Source: Hyphomicrobiales bacterium
GTDB lineage: Bacteria; Pseudomonadota; Alphaproteobacteria; Rhizobiales; Rhizobiaceae
DNA length: 64,000 nt
Assembly (NCBI GenBank): GCA_900469345.1
Contig: UBWZ01000006.1
Coordinates: 56,144 to 120,143, forward strand
Direction of reading: 5' to 3'
Part shown: positions 38,321-47,427 of the stretch, piece by piece
Position numbering within the stretch: position 1 is the stretch's first letter
Layout of the letters: every line of letters starts with the position of its first letter
The notes under the pieces: generated by a model
What the model saw: only the letters and a program-made list of their open reading frames with translations
The model's database searches: none
Told to the model about the DNA's origin: nothing
Position numbers and translations under genes: made by a program

Positions 38321-39267
38321 GAGCCTTTACCTACGAACGCGCGGCCTCGGTCGAAGCTGCGGCCAAGGCCGTTGCCTCCAACACTGAAGCCAAATTCATC
38401 GCCGGCGGCACGAACCTTCTCGACCTCATGAAGCTGCAGGTCGAAACGCCGACCCATCTGGTCGATGTGAACGGCCTTGGTCTGGACGAGATCCAGTCGA
38501 CACCGGAAGGCGGCCTGCGCATCGGTGCACTGGTGCGCAATACGGACCTTGCCGCCAATCAGGTGGTGCGCCGCGATTACGGCCTGCTTGCGCGCGCGCT
38601 GCTCGCCGGCGCATCCGGCCAGCTTCGCAACAAGGCAACGACGGCCGGCAACCTCCTGCAGCGGACGCGCTGTCCTTATTTCTACGACACCAACCAGCCC
38701 TGCAACAAACGCCAGCCCGGCAGCGGCTGCTCGGCGATCGGCGGCATCAGCCGCCAGCTTGCGGTGGTCGGGGCAAGCGATGCCTGTATTGCCACCCATC
38801 CGGGTGACATGGCCATTGCCATGCGGGCACTGGACGCCGTGGTCGAGACCGTCAAGCCCGACGGCAGCAGGAACGCCATCCCGATCGCAAACTTCCATCG
38901 CCTGCCGGGCGACGAGCCGCAGTTCGACACGGTCCTGGAACGCGGAGAGTTCATCACCTCCGTCGTCCTGCCGGCACCGATCGGCGGCAAGCACATCTAC
39001 CGCAAGGTGAGGGACCGCGCATCCTATGCGTTTGCCCTGGTCTCTGTCGGCGCCGTGATCCAGCCGGACGGCACCGGACGTGTGGCGGTCGGTGGCATTG
39101 CGCCAAGGCCCTGGCGGGTCGAAGCCGCAGAGGCGCTCCTGCCGAAAGGCGCTCGTGCGACGGCTGCCGCCCTCCTGGCGGATGCCCGTCCGACCGAGCA
39201 GAACCGATACAAGGTGGATCTCGTCGAGCGCACGATTGGCGCCGTGATCACCGAAGCAAGGGGTTGA
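38317..39267 (+). CDS. paoB: Periplasmic aldehyde oxidase, FAD subunit (PaoB-like)
   Basis: A 316-residue FAD-binding subunit of the molybdenum hydroxylase family. The FAD site is in [27 protein letters not shown] and [26 protein letters not shown] cysteine-bearing insert ([23 protein letters not shown], split here as one loop) matches the extra 4Fe-4S cluster site known in E. coli PaoB. It has no signal of its own and would be exported with the Tat-bearing PaoA. It is translationally coupled to paoA and ends 3 bp before paoC. Confidence 0.9.
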   Translation: MRAFTYERAASVEAAAKAVASNTEAKFIAGGTNLLDLMKLQVETPTHLVDVNGLGLDEIQSTPEGGLRIGALVRNTDLAANQVVRRDYGLLARALLAGASGQLRNKATTAGNLLQRTRCPYFYDTNQPCNKRQPGSGCSAIGGISRQLAVVGASDACIATHPGDMAIAMRALDAVVETVKPDGSRNAIPIANFHRLPGDEPQFDTVLERGEFITSVVLPAPIGGKHIYRKVRDRASYAFALVSVGAVIQPDGTGRVAVGGIAPRPWRVEAAEALLPKGARATAAALLADARPTEQNRYKVDLVERTIGAVITEARG

Positions 39268-39270
39268 GCG

Positions 39271-41469
39271 ATGAAGTTCGATAAGCCAGCGACCACCAAC
39301 CCGATCGACCAGATGAAGGTGGTGGGCCAGCCCATCCATCGGATCGACGGCGAGCTGAAGACGACGGGCCGCGCCATGTATGCTTACGAGTGGAACGATG
39401 CGAAGCAGGCCTACGCCTATGGCTATCCGGTTGGCGCCGCGATCGCCAAGGGCCGCATCCGGTCAATGGACGTCTCCGCCGCAAAGAAGGCGCCCGGCGT
39501 GCTTGCCGTCGTCACGACGCTCGACGTCGGACAGCGCGAGAAGGGCAAGTTCAACACGGCAAAGCTGTTCGGCGGTGACGAAGTGCAGCACTACCACCAG
39601 GCGATTGCCGTCGTGGTGGCCGAGACCTTCGAACAGGCCCGTGCGGCAGCAGATCTCGTCAAGGTCGATTACGCTGAGGAAAAGGGCGTCTACGATCTCA
39701 AGGAAGCGATGAAGTCGGCCGTCAAGCCGGACGAAAAGCAGGAGCCGGATTCCGGCCTCGGTAATTTCGACGGTGCGTTCGCCGCTGCGTCCGTATCCAT
39801 CGACGAGACCTACACGACGCCGGACCAGAGCCATGCGATGATGGAGCCGCATGCCTCGATCGCCGCCTGGAACGGCGACGAGCTGACCGTCTGGTCGTCG
39901 AGCCAGATGATCGACTGGTGGCGCTCTGACCTCGCGACGACTCTCGGCGTCGACAAGGAAAAGATCCACCTGATGTCGCCATTCATCGGCGGCGGCTTCG
40001 GCGGCAAGCTGTTCCTGCGCGCCGATGCGGTTCTTGCCGCATTCGCCGCCAGGGAGACCAAGCGTCCGGTCAAGGTGGCGCTGCCGCGCCCGTTCATCAT
40101 GAACAATACCACCCATCGTCCAGCCACCATCCAGCGCATCCGCATCGGTGCGGATCGGGACGGCAAGATCACCGCGATCGGCCATGAAAGCTGGTCGGGG
40201 GATCAGCCGGGTGGACAGCTGGAGACAGCCGTCAACCAGACCAGGCTGCTCTATGCCGGTGCGAACCGGATGACGGCCATGCGGCTTGCCACTCTGAACC
40301 TGCCGGAAGGCAACGCCATGCGTGCGCCGGGCGAGGCACCCGGTCTGATGGCGCTGGAAATCGCCATCGACGAGATGGCCGAAAAGCTCGGCATGGACCC
40401 TGTTCAGTTCCGGATCGTCAACGATACGCAGGTGGACCCGGAAAAGCCCGAGCGTCCGTACTCCCACCGCGACCTGATGGGGTGCCTGAAGACGGGAGCC
40501 GATCGTTTCGGCTGGAGCGGCCGTGGCCGTCCGGGCGCGCGTCGCGACGGCAACTGGCTGATTGGCATGGGCGTCGCGGCGGCCTTCCGCAACAACATGG
40601 TCCTGCCTTCGGGCGCCCGCGTGCGGCTCGGCAGCGACGGGGTCGTGACGGTCGAGACCGACATGACCGACATCGGCACCGGCAGCTACACGATCATCGC
40701 GCAGACGGCAGCCGAGATGATGGGGCTCGGCGTCGACAAGGTTGCCGTGCTTCTGGGCGATTCGCGCTTTCCGGTCTCGGCCGGGTCGGGCGGCCAGTTC
40801 GGTGCCAACTCCTCGACTTCCGGCGTCTATGCCGCTTGCGTCAAGCTGCGCGAGGCGGTTGCCCAGAAGCTCGGCTTCAATTCGCAGGACGTGGTCTTCG
40901 AGGACGGCAAGGTGCGCTCCGGAAACCGCTCGGTTCCATTGGCGGAAGCGGCCGGCCCGGAGGGCTTGGTCGGCGAAGACACGATGGAATGGGGCGATCT
41001 CGACAAGACCCACCAGCAGTCGACGTTCGGCGCCCATTTTGTCGAAGTCGGTGTCGATGTCGCGACCGGCGAGAGCCGCATTCGCCGCATGCTGGCGGTC
41101 TGTGCCGCCGGCCGCATCCTCAACCCGATCACGGCGCGCAGCCAGGTGATCGGCGCCATGACCATGGGGGCGGGCGGTGCCCTGTCGGAAGAACTTGCCG
41201 TCGACACCCGTCGCGGCTTCTTCGTCAACCATGATCTTGCCGGCTACGAGGTCCCGGTCCACGCCGATATTCCCCACCAGGAGGTGATCTTCATGGACGA
41301 GACCGACCCGATGTCCTCGCCGATGAAGGCAAAGGGCGTCGGCGAGCTCGGCCTGTGCGGCGTGTCCGCGGCGATCGCCAACGCGATCTTCAACGCCACC
41401 GGCATTCGCGTGCGTCATTACCCGGTGACGCTCGACAAGCTGATAGGCGGTCTGCCGGACGTCGCCTGA
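39271..41469 (+). CDS. paoC: Periplasmic aldehyde oxidase, molybdenum cofactor subunit (PaoC-like)
   Basis: A 732-residue catalytic subunit of the xanthine oxidase family. Molybdopterin-cytosine-dinucleotide binding and active-site segments include MSPFIGGGFGGKLFLRADAVLAAFAA, NLPEGNAMRAPGEAPGLMALE, GTGSYTIIAQTAAEMMGLG and the C-terminal KGVGELGLCGVSAAIANAI, whose Glu in GVGELG is the catalytic base. The complex would oxidise aromatic aldehydes to acids in the periplasm, a detoxification role. No paoD-like maturation gene follows; instead a strong terminator ends the operon. Confidence 0.9.
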   Translation: MKFDKPATTNPIDQMKVVGQPIHRIDGELKTTGRAMYAYEWNDAKQAYAYGYPVGAAIAKGRIRSMDVSAAKKAPGVLAVVTTLDVGQREKGKFNTAKLFGGDEVQHYHQAIAVVVAETFEQARAAADLVKVDYAEEKGVYDLKEAMKSAVKPDEKQEPDSGLGNFDGAFAAASVSIDETYTTPDQSHAMMEPHASIAAWNGDELTVWSSSQMIDWWRSDLATTLGVDKEKIHLMSPFIGGGFGGKLFLRADAVLAAFAARETKRPVKVALPRPFIMNNTTHRPATIQRIRIGADRDGKITAIGHESWSGDQPGGQLETAVNQTRLLYAGANRMTAMRLATLNLPEGNAMRAPGEAPGLMALEIAIDEMAEKLGMDPVQFRIVNDTQVDPEKPERPYSHRDLMGCLKTGADRFGWSGRGRPGARRDGNWLIGMGVAAAFRNNMVLPSGARVRLGSDGVVTVETDMTDIGTGSYTIIAQTAAEMMGLGVDKVAVLLGDSRFPVSAGSGGQFGANSSTSGVYAACVKLREAVAQKLGFNSQDVVFEDGKVRSGNRSVPLAEAAGPEGLVGEDTMEWGDLDKTHQQSTFGAHFVEVGVDVATGESRIRRMLAVCAAGRILNPITARSQVIGAMTMGAGGALSEELAVDTRRGFFVNHDLAGYEVPVHADIPHQEVIFMDETDPMSSPMKAKGVGELGLCGVSAAIANAIFNATGIRVRHYPVTLDKLIGGLPDVA

Positions 41470-41512
41470 TTTTCGGTTGCGGCCTTTCGGGCCGTAATCC
41501 CGCATAGGAAAC

Positions 41513-41546
41513 AAGGGCCGGCATACACTGTATGCCGGCCCTTTTT
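41513..41546 (+). terminator. Terminator after paoABC
   Basis: A perfect 14-bp stem, AAGGGCCGGCATAC (41513-41526) with GTATGCCGGCCCTT (41530-41543), has a 3-nt loop and a following T run. It is one of the strongest hairpins in the window. Confidence 0.92.
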
Positions 41547-41611
41547 CGTTCTCTTGAGATGCAGGGACGTCGCTCTAGATGTCTGCCGACGCATCAACGA
41601 AAGACGAGTTC

Positions 41612-42310
41612 ATGAAGCCCACCATCATCTGCCTGATGATCACCTCGCCCGACGGCAGCCTGCATCCCAGCCGCTGGACGAAAAGCCCGGACGGAAGCCG
41701 CGCCGATTGGTCGGCGCTCTACGAGAAAGTGCACGCCACCCATGGCGGTGATGGTTGGATGGTCGGCCGGGTGACGATGGCCGAGATCTCGAAGGCGCAG
41801 GCGCATCCGCCGGCTGAACCCGGCAAGGTCTCGCGCTCTACCCATTTCGCCAATCGGCAGGCAAAAAGCTTTGCCATTGCGCTCGATCGCTCCGGCAGGC
41901 TGCATTTTAACAGTGGCGAACTCTATGGCGATCACGTCGTCGTCCTTTTGGGCCGAGACGTGCCCGACCAGCACCTCGCGGAGCTTGCGGGTGACGGCGT
42001 CTCCTACATCGTCTCGGAGACCGACGAGATGGACATCGGCGCGATGCTCGAGATCCTCAACGCGGAACTGGGCATCAAGCAGATCCTGCTCGAAGGCGGG
42101 GCAGGGGTAAACGGATCGCTTCTCGCAGCAGGGCTGGTCGACGAGCTGAGCTTAGTCATCGCACCGGCGCTCGAGGCACGAAAGAACAGCGACCGGGTCG
42201 TCGAATTCGGCGAGGAGGGACTGGCGGGCAGGGTGGAGCTATCCCTGATCGCCTGCGAGCCTCTCGACCACGGTGCGGTTCACCTGCGCTACAAGGTCAT
42301 GAAGCCCTGA
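41612..42310 (+). CDS. RibD C-terminal / dihydrofolate reductase-like protein
   Basis: A 232-residue protein of the RibD-C reductase family. KPTIICLMITSPDGSLHPSRW at the N-terminus, HATHGGDGWMVGRVTMAEI around residue 45 and LGIKQILLEGGAGVNGSLLAAGLVDELSLVIAPALE around residue 160 match the NADPH-dependent pyrimidine-reductase fold. It lacks the N-terminal deaminase domain of full RibD, so it is a stand-alone reductase whose substrate is not known. ATG at 41612 starts the first strand; ATG at 41579 would add 11 residues. Convergent with marC. Confidence 0.8.
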   Translation: MKPTIICLMITSPDGSLHPSRWTKSPDGSRADWSALYEKVHATHGGDGWMVGRVTMAEISKAQAHPPAEPGKVSRSTHFANRQAKSFAIALDRSGRLHFNSGELYGDHVVVLLGRDVPDQHLAELAGDGVSYIVSETDEMDIGAMLEILNAELGIKQILLEGGAGVNGSLLAAGLVDELSLVIAPALEARKNSDRVVEFGEEGLAGRVELSLIACEPLDHGAVHLRYKVMKP

Positions 42311-42356
42311 TCCCTGTTTGACACTTTCGTGCTGGCTAACCCACGCCAGCCTCCGC

Positions 42357-42986
42357 CTAGAAATTGAAGGCGGAGCGGATGCCGTCGACGACGAACTGCA
42401 CCGACAATGCGGCGAGGATGACGCCGAGCAGGCGCGTCAGGATCGCCCGGCCCGTCATGCCGAGAAAGCGGTCGAGGCGTTCTGCGATCAGCAGCGTGAC
42501 GTAGAGGCCGAGCATGATCAGCCCGATCACGGCAATCAGCAGGGCGCGATCGGCCGCGCTGGTGAACGTGCCGGCGAGAAGCATGGTGGCGGAGATCGCG
42601 CCGGGCCCGGCGATCAGCGGCAGAGCGAGCGGGAACACGGCGATATTGCGGATGTGGTCGATGGTGATTGCCATTTGGGACGTCCGTTCCTTGCGCTCCT
42701 GACGCTTCTCGAAGACCATCTCGAACGAGATCCAGAAGAGGAGCATGCCGCCGGCAATCCGGAACGCGCCGATCGAGATGCCGAGCAACCCGAGAACCCC
42801 GGAGCCGAACAGGGCAAAAGTCGCAAGGATGCCGAACGCGATCATCGATCCACGGGCCGCCACTTCGCGACGCTGCACGGCCGTCATTCCGACGGTCAGT
42901 CCGAGAAACACCGGTGCCAGTCCCGGTGGATCGAGAGTGACCAGCAGCGTGGTCAAAGCGTTGACCAACATATCGGGTGTTGCCAT
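42357..42986 (-). CDS. MarC family (UPF0056) membrane protein
   Basis: A 209-residue protein with six hydrophobic helices. The family is recognisable from NALTTLLVTLDPPGLAPVFLGLTVGM, LGLLGISIGAFRIAGGMLLFWISFEMVF and LALPLIAGPGAISATMLL. Despite the name, MarC proteins are not proven antibiotic-resistance factors and their substrate is unknown. It stands alone on the minus strand between two plus-strand genes. The 222-bp region to gyrA contains the gyrA promoter. Confidence 0.88.
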   Translation of the reverse strand: MATPDMLVNALTTLLVTLDPPGLAPVFLGLTVGMTAVQRREVAARGSMIAFGILATFALFGSGVLGLLGISIGAFRIAGGMLLFWISFEMVFEKRQERKERTSQMAITIDHIRNIAVFPLALPLIAGPGAISATMLLAGTFTSAADRALLIAVIGLIMLGLYVTLLIAERLDRFLGMTGRAILTRLLGVILAALSVQFVVDGIRSAFNF

Positions 42987-43142
42987 ATCGTCTCCTGTCG
43001 GCTCGCAGCGCTTGCGGTTGCTGGCGGGGATTGTTAGGACAGGCGGCGGACGAAGAAAAGCACCCTGTCGGGCTTCTGCACCGGGCTGCCGCCGTGCAGC
43101 CTTTGCAAGAGCGGCAAAAGCTGTTCAAAACCCCCGCGGAAA

Positions 43143-43171
43143 TTGGCACCTCCGATGAGTTTCCGCTATAA
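43143..43171 (+). promoter_or_regulatory. Housekeeping promoter of gyrA
   Basis: TTGGCA (43143-43148), 17-bp spacer and CTATAA (43166-43171) closely match the alphaproteobacterial sigma70 consensus TTGAC / CTATAT. The start site would lie near 43178, giving a leader of about 30 nt to the gyrA TTG codon. Confidence 0.65.
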
Positions 43172-43208
43172 AAATCCGACTGATTCCGAACAAAGATCGT
43201 GATCCGAT

Positions 43209-46064
43209 TTGACTGAGCAAAGCACACCCGGCGGCGGAAAGCTGCCTCCTGGCATCGAACCCATTTCCATCATGGAAGAGATGCAGCGGTCCTACCTCGA
43301 TTACGCCATGAGCGTTATCGTCAGCCGCGCTCTTCCGGATGTCCGCGACGGCTTGAAGCCGGTTCACCGCCGCATCCTGTTCGGCATGTCCGAGCTCGGC
43401 ATCGACTGGAACAAGAAATACGTCAAATGCGCCCGCGTGACCGGTGACGTGATGGGTAAATACCATCCGCACGGCAACTCCGCGATCTACGACGCACTGG
43501 CGCGTATGGCTCAGGACTGGTCGCTGCGGCTGCCGCTGATCGACGGCCAGGGCAATTTCGGCTCGATCGATGGCGATCCGCCGGCTGCCGAACGGTATAC
43601 CGAGTGCCGTCTCGAGAAGGCTGCTCATTCGCTGCTCGACGACCTCGATAAGGAAACCGTCGACTTTCGCGACAACTACGACGGCACTCTCTCGGAACCG
43701 GTCGTGCTGCCGGCCAAATTTCCGAACCTGCTGGTCAACGGCGCGGGCGGCATCGCCGTCGGCATGGCCACCAACATTCCGCCGCACAATCTCGTCGAAG
43801 TCATCAACGGCTGCATCGCTCTCCTTGAAAATCCGGAGATCGAGCTCGGCGCGCTGATGGAGATCATTCCTGGTCCCGATTTCCCGACCGGCGCATTGAT
43901 CCTCGGTCGTTCAGGTATCCGCTCTGCCTACGAAACCGGGCGCGGCTCGGTGCTGATGCGCGGCCGCGCTGTTATCGAACCGATGCGCGGCGACCGCGAG
44001 CAGATCATCATCACCGAAGTTCCCTACCAGGTGAACAAGGCGGCGATGGTCGAGAAGATCGGCGAACTGGTGCGCGAAAAGCGCATCGAAGGCATTTCCG
44101 ATCTCCGCGACGAGTCCGACCGTCAGGGGTACCGCGTTGTGGTCGAGCTGAAGCGCGACGCCAATGCCGAGGTCATCCTCAACCAGCTCTATCGTTACAC
44201 GCCGCTGCAGACCTCCTTCGGCTGCAACATGGTGGCGCTGAACGGCGGCAAGCCGGAACAGCTGACGCTGCTCGATATGCTGCGCGCCTTTGTCGCCTTC
44301 CGCGAGGAGGTCGTCAGCCGCCGCACCAAATACCTGCTGCGCAAGGCCCGCGAGCGCGCTCACGTTTTGGTCGGTCTCGCGATTGCCGTTGCCAACATCG
44401 ATGAGATCATCGCTCTGATCCGCCGCGCGCCGGATCCGGCCACGGCCCGCGAGCAGTTGATGACGCGCCGCTGGCCGGCCCATGACGTCGAGCCGCTGAT
44501 CCGTCTGATTGACGATCCCCGCCACAGGATCAACGAAGACGGCACCTATAACCTGTCCGAGGAACAGGCCCGCGCGATCCTCGAATTGCGCCTTGCCCGT
44601 CTGACCGCTCTCGGCCGCGACGAAATCGCCGACGAGCTGAACAAAATCGGCGCCGAGATCAGCGACTATCTCGATATCCTTTCGTCGCGCGTGCGCATCC
44701 AGCAGATCGTCAAAGACGAACTGGCGAGCGTGCGCGACGAATTCGGAACACCCCGCCGGACGGAAATCCTCGAAGGCGGCCTCGAGATGGACGATGAGGA
44801 TCTCATCGCCCGCGAAGACATGGTCGTGACCGTATCGCATCTCGGCTATATCAAGCGCGTGCCGCTGACCACCTATCGCGCCCAGCGTCGCGGTGGCAAG
44901 GGCCGCTCCGGCATGGCTACGCGCGACGAGGACTTCGTCAACCGTCTGTTCGTCGCCAACACCCACACGCCGGTTCTGTTCTTCTCCTCGCGTGGCATTG
45001 TCTACAAGGAGAAGGTCTGGCGCCTGCCGATCGGCACGCCGCAATCGCGCGGCAAGGCTCTGATCAACATGCTGCCGCTCGAAAAGGGCGAACGTATCAC
45101 CACGATCATGCCGCTGCCCGAGGACGAGACGAGCTGGGAAAACCTCGACGTGATGTTCTCGACCACGCGCGGCACGGTTCGCCGCAACAAGCTGTCGGAC
45201 TTCGTCCAGGTCAACCGCAACGGCAAGATCGCCATGAAGCTCGAGGAAGAGGGCGACGAAATCCTCTCGGTCGAGACCTGCCAGCCGCCGAATGCCGATC
45301 TTGGCATGCAGGGCGACGACGTCCTGCTGACGACGGCGCTGGGCCAGGCGATCCGCTTCCCGATCGACGACGTCCGCGTGTTTGCTGGCCGCAACTCGAT
45401 CGGCGTGCGCGGCATCACCATGGCCGACGGCGACCGAATCATCTCGATGACGATTGTCAACCATGTCGACGCCGAGCCGTGGGAACGCGCTGCCTACCTG
45501 AAGCGCGCTGCCAACGACCGGCGCCTGGCCACCGGCGAGGCTGAAGAAGTGGTCCTGGTCGGCGAAGAGGTTGTCGAAGAAGGACAGCTCAGCGACGAGC
45601 GCTACGAAGAGCTGAAGGCGCGCGAGCAGTTCGTCCTGACAGTGTCCGAAAAAGGCTTCGGCAAGCGCTCTTCCTCCTACGACTTCCGTATCTCCGGCCG
45701 AGGTGGCAAGGGCATCCGCGCCACCGACACGTCGAAGACCGCAGAAATCGGTGAACTGGTCGCAGCCTTCCCAGTCGACGAGCGCGACCAGATCATGCTG
45801 GTGTCGGACGGCGGTCAGCTCATCCGCGTACCGGTCAACGGCATTCGCTTTGCCAGCCGTGCCACCAAGGGTGTCACGATCTTCTCGACCGCGAAGGACG
45901 AAAAGGTGGTATCAGTAGAACGCCTCAGCGAGCCTGAAGACGAAGAGGGCGCCGAAGCCTTGCCAGAGGAGATCGGCGGCACATCGGCGGATCTCGGCGC
46001 GGCTCCGGCTGATGGTGAGACGCCGCCGGCTGAAGAGGCCCCGGGAGATGATGCGGCTGACTGA
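43209..46064 (+). CDS. gyrA: DNA gyrase subunit A
   Basis: A 951-residue topoisomerase subunit that introduces negative supercoils with GyrB. The start is TTG at 43209; a stop codon lies three codons upstream, so no longer start exists, and [25 protein letters not shown] is the expected rhizobial N-terminus. The breakage-reunion domain holds the active-site Tyr130 ([10 protein letters not shown]). The quinolone region reads [15 protein letters not shown] with Ser91 and Asp95, equivalent to susceptible E. coli Ser83 and Asp87. The GyrA box [11 protein letters not shown] is near residue 560, opening the beta-pinwheel wrapping domain. The last 40 residues form an acidic tail. Confidence 0.97.
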   Translation: MTEQSTPGGGKLPPGIEPISIMEEMQRSYLDYAMSVIVSRALPDVRDGLKPVHRRILFGMSELGIDWNKKYVKCARVTGDVMGKYHPHGNSAIYDALARMAQDWSLRLPLIDGQGNFGSIDGDPPAAERYTECRLEKAAHSLLDDLDKETVDFRDNYDGTLSEPVVLPAKFPNLLVNGAGGIAVGMATNIPPHNLVEVINGCIALLENPEIELGALMEIIPGPDFPTGALILGRSGIRSAYETGRGSVLMRGRAVIEPMRGDREQIIITEVPYQVNKAAMVEKIGELVREKRIEGISDLRDESDRQGYRVVVELKRDANAEVILNQLYRYTPLQTSFGCNMVALNGGKPEQLTLLDMLRAFVAFREEVVSRRTKYLLRKARERAHVLVGLAIAVANIDEIIALIRRAPDPATAREQLMTRRWPAHDVEPLIRLIDDPRHRINEDGTYNLSEEQARAILELRLARLTALGRDEIADELNKIGAEISDYLDILSSRVRIQQIVKDELASVRDEFGTPRRTEILEGGLEMDDEDLIAREDMVVTVSHLGYIKRVPLTTYRAQRRGGKGRSGMATRDEDFVNRLFVANTHTPVLFFSSRGIVYKEKVWRLPIGTPQSRGKALINMLPLEKGERITTIMPLPEDETSWENLDVMFSTTRGTVRRNKLSDFVQVNRNGKIAMKLEEEGDEILSVETCQPPNADLGMQGDDVLLTTALGQAIRFPIDDVRVFAGRNSIGVRGITMADGDRIISMTIVNHVDAEPWERAAYLKRAANDRRLATGEAEEVVLVGEEVVEEGQLSDERYEELKAREQFVLTVSEKGFGKRSSSYDFRISGRGGKGIRATDTSKTAEIGELVAAFPVDERDQIMLVSDGGQLIRVPVNGIRFASRATKGVTIFSTAKDEKVVSVERLSEPEDEEGAEALPEEIGGTSADLGAAPADGETPPAEEAPGDDAAD

Positions 46065-46090
46065 GCCGCGTCATTCATTGAAAGACAGAA

Positions 46091-46126
46091 GCAAAAGGCC
46101 GGAGAACATGTTCTCCGGCCTTTTGC
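46091..46126. terminator. Bidirectional terminator after gyrA
   Basis: GCAAAAGGCCGGAGAA (46091-46106) pairs perfectly with TTCTCCGGCCTTTTGC (46111-46126) around CATG. T runs occur on both strands, so it can also end the minus-strand small-gene transcript whose last stop is at 46167. Confidence 0.9.
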
Positions 46127-46166
46127 GTTAATGACCATCTGCGGACGGTCGACTGACTGAAATTGG

Positions 46167-46301
46167 TTAGAAGGCACTGTGGCGACGCGCGAAATCTTCC
46201 ATGTCGGCGCGTTCACGCCGAAGCTCGGAGATTGTGGAGGCCACGGATGCCACGAACATGGTGCTGATAAGTCCTGCAAGTACAGTCAACGTCACGAACA
46301 T
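46167..46301 (-). CDS. Small single-helix membrane protein, 44 residues (small protein 1)
   Basis: Start ATG 46301 has AAAGG seven bases upstream; an earlier ATG at 46307 would add Met-Thr. The product begins MFVTLTVLAGLISTMFVASV, one hydrophobic helix, and ends in a charged tail SELRRERADMEDFARRHSAF, probably cytoplasmic and helical. I do not recognise the family. It lies 28 bp after small protein 2 on the same strand and should be cotranscribed with it. Support: good ribosome site, a sensible membrane/charged layout, tandem position with two similar tiny genes, and a perfect terminator beyond its stop. Too short for standard gene finding. Confidence 0.55.
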   Translation of the reverse strand: MFVTLTVLAGLISTMFVASVASTISELRRERADMEDFARRHSAF

Positions 46302-46329
46302 GGTCATCCTTTCTAGCCCATGGTACGCC

Positions 46330-46509
46330 TCAATAGTAGGAAAGGTCGCTGTATCGACCGGTGACCTGAGGGTACTTCATATTATTGAAGTCGGATTTGC
46401 CTTGATAAAGGGTCACTGTTGCCGTCAGCATTACAGCGATCATTGCCGTCCACACCAAGTTGATCATCGTGATCTTGTCTGGGCGGACCGTTTTCCTTCT
46501 CGCGATCAT
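46330..46509 (-). CDS. Small single-helix membrane protein, 59 residues (small protein 2)
   Basis: Start ATG 46509 follows CGGAG. The protein has a basic N-terminus (MIARRKTVRPDKITM), a membrane helix (INLVWTAMIAVMLTATVTLY) and a polar, tyrosine-rich C-terminus (NNMKYPQVTGRYSDLSYY). By the positive-inside rule the N-terminus is cytoplasmic and the tail periplasmic. No family recognised. It is preceded by a 37-bp dyad element (46594-46630) and a -10-like hexamer (46577-46582), suggesting its own regulated promoter. Coding nature is supported by the ribosome site and topology only; no homology evidence is available here. Confidence 0.6.
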   Translation of the reverse strand: MIARRKTVRPDKITMINLVWTAMIAVMLTATVTLYQGKSDFNNMKYPQVTGRYSDLSYY

Positions 46510-46576
46510 CTCCGTTTATCCTTCTGTTTGCCTGAACGCTCATACGGCGCACAGGTTCCACCGCATTTTGAGCAGA

Positions 46577-46630
46577 ACTTAGCTGAACGGCTCTGAAGCG
46601 TCCTTGAATGACGCGTTCATCTGGCGTTCA
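46577..46630 (-). promoter_or_regulatory. Promoter/operator A: 37-bp dyad upstream of small protein 2
   Basis: TGAA (46594), TGAA (46605), TTCA (46616) and TTCA (46627) are spaced exactly 11 bp apart, giving TGAA-N7-TGAA-N7-TTCA-N7-TTCA, a two-fold symmetric array on one helix face (46594-46630). A further TGAA lies at 46584. On the minus strand CTAAGT (46582-46577) follows the array after 11 bp and could be the -10. The array overlaps the stop codon of small protein 3. Confidence 0.6.
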
Positions 46631-46729
46631 GATTCCGGTAACTTCTTCGTCGACCGGACCGAAGACAAAAATGATGGCGTCGATCAGAAGAGCGCCAAAC
46701 ACAGCGCCTACGATCAAGAGAACCAGCAT
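46628..46729 (-). CDS. Small hydrophobic membrane protein, 33 residues (small protein 3)
   Basis: Start ATG 46729 has GGAGG six bases upstream; the ATG at 46735 directly abuts the ribosome site and is less likely. The product is almost wholly a membrane helix (MLVLLIVGAVFGALLIDAI, continuing IFVFG) with a short acidic end PVDEEVTGI. An Asp sits inside the helix. No family recognised; the size and composition resemble regulatory membrane peptides that bind larger membrane proteins, but that is inference. A hairpin (CGGAAGC with GCTTCCG, 46749-46767) lies in its leader and dyad B lies upstream. Confidence 0.55.
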   Translation of the reverse strand: MLVLLIVGAVFGALLIDAIIFVFGPVDEEVTGI

Positions 46730-46779
46730 TTCCATCCTCCACTTAAGCCGGAAGCCCGTTGCTTCCGTTTCGATCATCA

Positions 46780-46833
46780 GTAAAGCATGGGCCGACTGAA
46801 ACTCCCTTGAACGGGGCATTCATCCTCGGTTCA
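46780..46833 (-). promoter_or_regulatory. Promoter/operator B: 37-bp dyad upstream of small protein 3
   Basis: TGAA (46797), TGAA (46808), TTCA (46819) and TTCA (46830) repeat the exact array seen in copy A. On the minus strand CTTTAC (46785-46780) follows after 11 bp, the same distance as the CTAAGT in copy A. It lies 68 bp upstream of small protein 3 and 73 bp upstream of coaD on the other strand, so it might also influence coaD. Confidence 0.6.
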
Positions 46834-46905
46834 CACCCTGCGACGGCTTGCGGGCAGGGCCGGACCATGACAAAAGGCGCAGAACCGATCCAATCTGGCC
46901 ACGGC

Positions 46906-47400
46906 ATGACGACAGCTTTCTATCCCGGCTCCTTCGATCCCATGACCCGCGGTCATCTGGACGTCCTCGTCCAGGCGCTGACCGTCGCCTCGACCGTGAT
47001 TGTCGGGATCGGCGTTCATCCGGGCAAGACGCCGATGTTCAGCTTTGGGGAGCGCGCGGAGATGATCCGCGCCTCGCTGTCGGAAATATTGCCGGAAAAG
47101 GCATCCGCGATTTCCGTGGTCTCGTTCGACAGGCTCGTCGTCGACGCTGCACGCGCCAACGGCGCCGCACTGCTCATCCGCGGCCTCAGGGATGGTACCG
47201 ATCTCGACTACGAGATGCAGATGGCGGGCATGAACAGGCAGATGGCGCCGGATATCCAGACGGTGTTTCTGCCGGCAGGCACGGCCTCACGGCCCATTAC
47301 AGCCACATTGGTCCGGCAAATCGCCGCCATGGGAGGCGATGTCAGCGCCTTCGTACCGACGGCGGTTTTGCACGCGCTGGCCGCCAAGTTGAAACGCTGA
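46906..47400 (+). CDS. coaD: Phosphopantetheine adenylyltransferase
   Basis: A 164-residue enzyme of coenzyme A synthesis that adenylates 4'-phosphopantetheine to dephospho-CoA. It starts [21 protein letters not shown] with the nucleotidyltransferase TxGH motif as TRGH, and carries [25 protein letters not shown], another family signature, then [25 protein letters not shown] at 46906 gives the normal length; ATG at 46867 would add 13 residues. Divergent from the small-protein genes and followed by two cyclophilin genes. Confidence 0.95.
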   Translation: MTTAFYPGSFDPMTRGHLDVLVQALTVASTVIVGIGVHPGKTPMFSFGERAEMIRASLSEILPEKASAISVVSFDRLVVDAARANGAALLIRGLRDGTDLDYEMQMAGMNRQMAPDIQTVFLPAGTASRPITATLVRQIAAMGGDVSAFVPTAVLHALAAKLKR

Positions 47401-47427
47401 ACATATTTGCCAAAACGGGAGACTTGA

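Noticed and set aside
39463..41514. 683-codon open frame antisense to paoC
   Set aside because: Same kind of shadow; composition is repetitive in His, Asp, Arg and no motif is present.
46201..46596. 131-codon plus-strand frame between gyrA and coaD
   Set aside because: No ribosome site, mixed composition, and it lies opposite the better-supported small membrane-protein genes 1 and 2.
46605..46619. RirA-type iron box (TGA-N9-TCA) inside dyad A, also present in dyad B
   Set aside because: The inner TGAA-N7-TTCA formally fits TGA-N9-TCA, but it is GC-rich unlike known iron-responsive boxes, and the outer repeats with 11-bp phasing are not explained by that motif.
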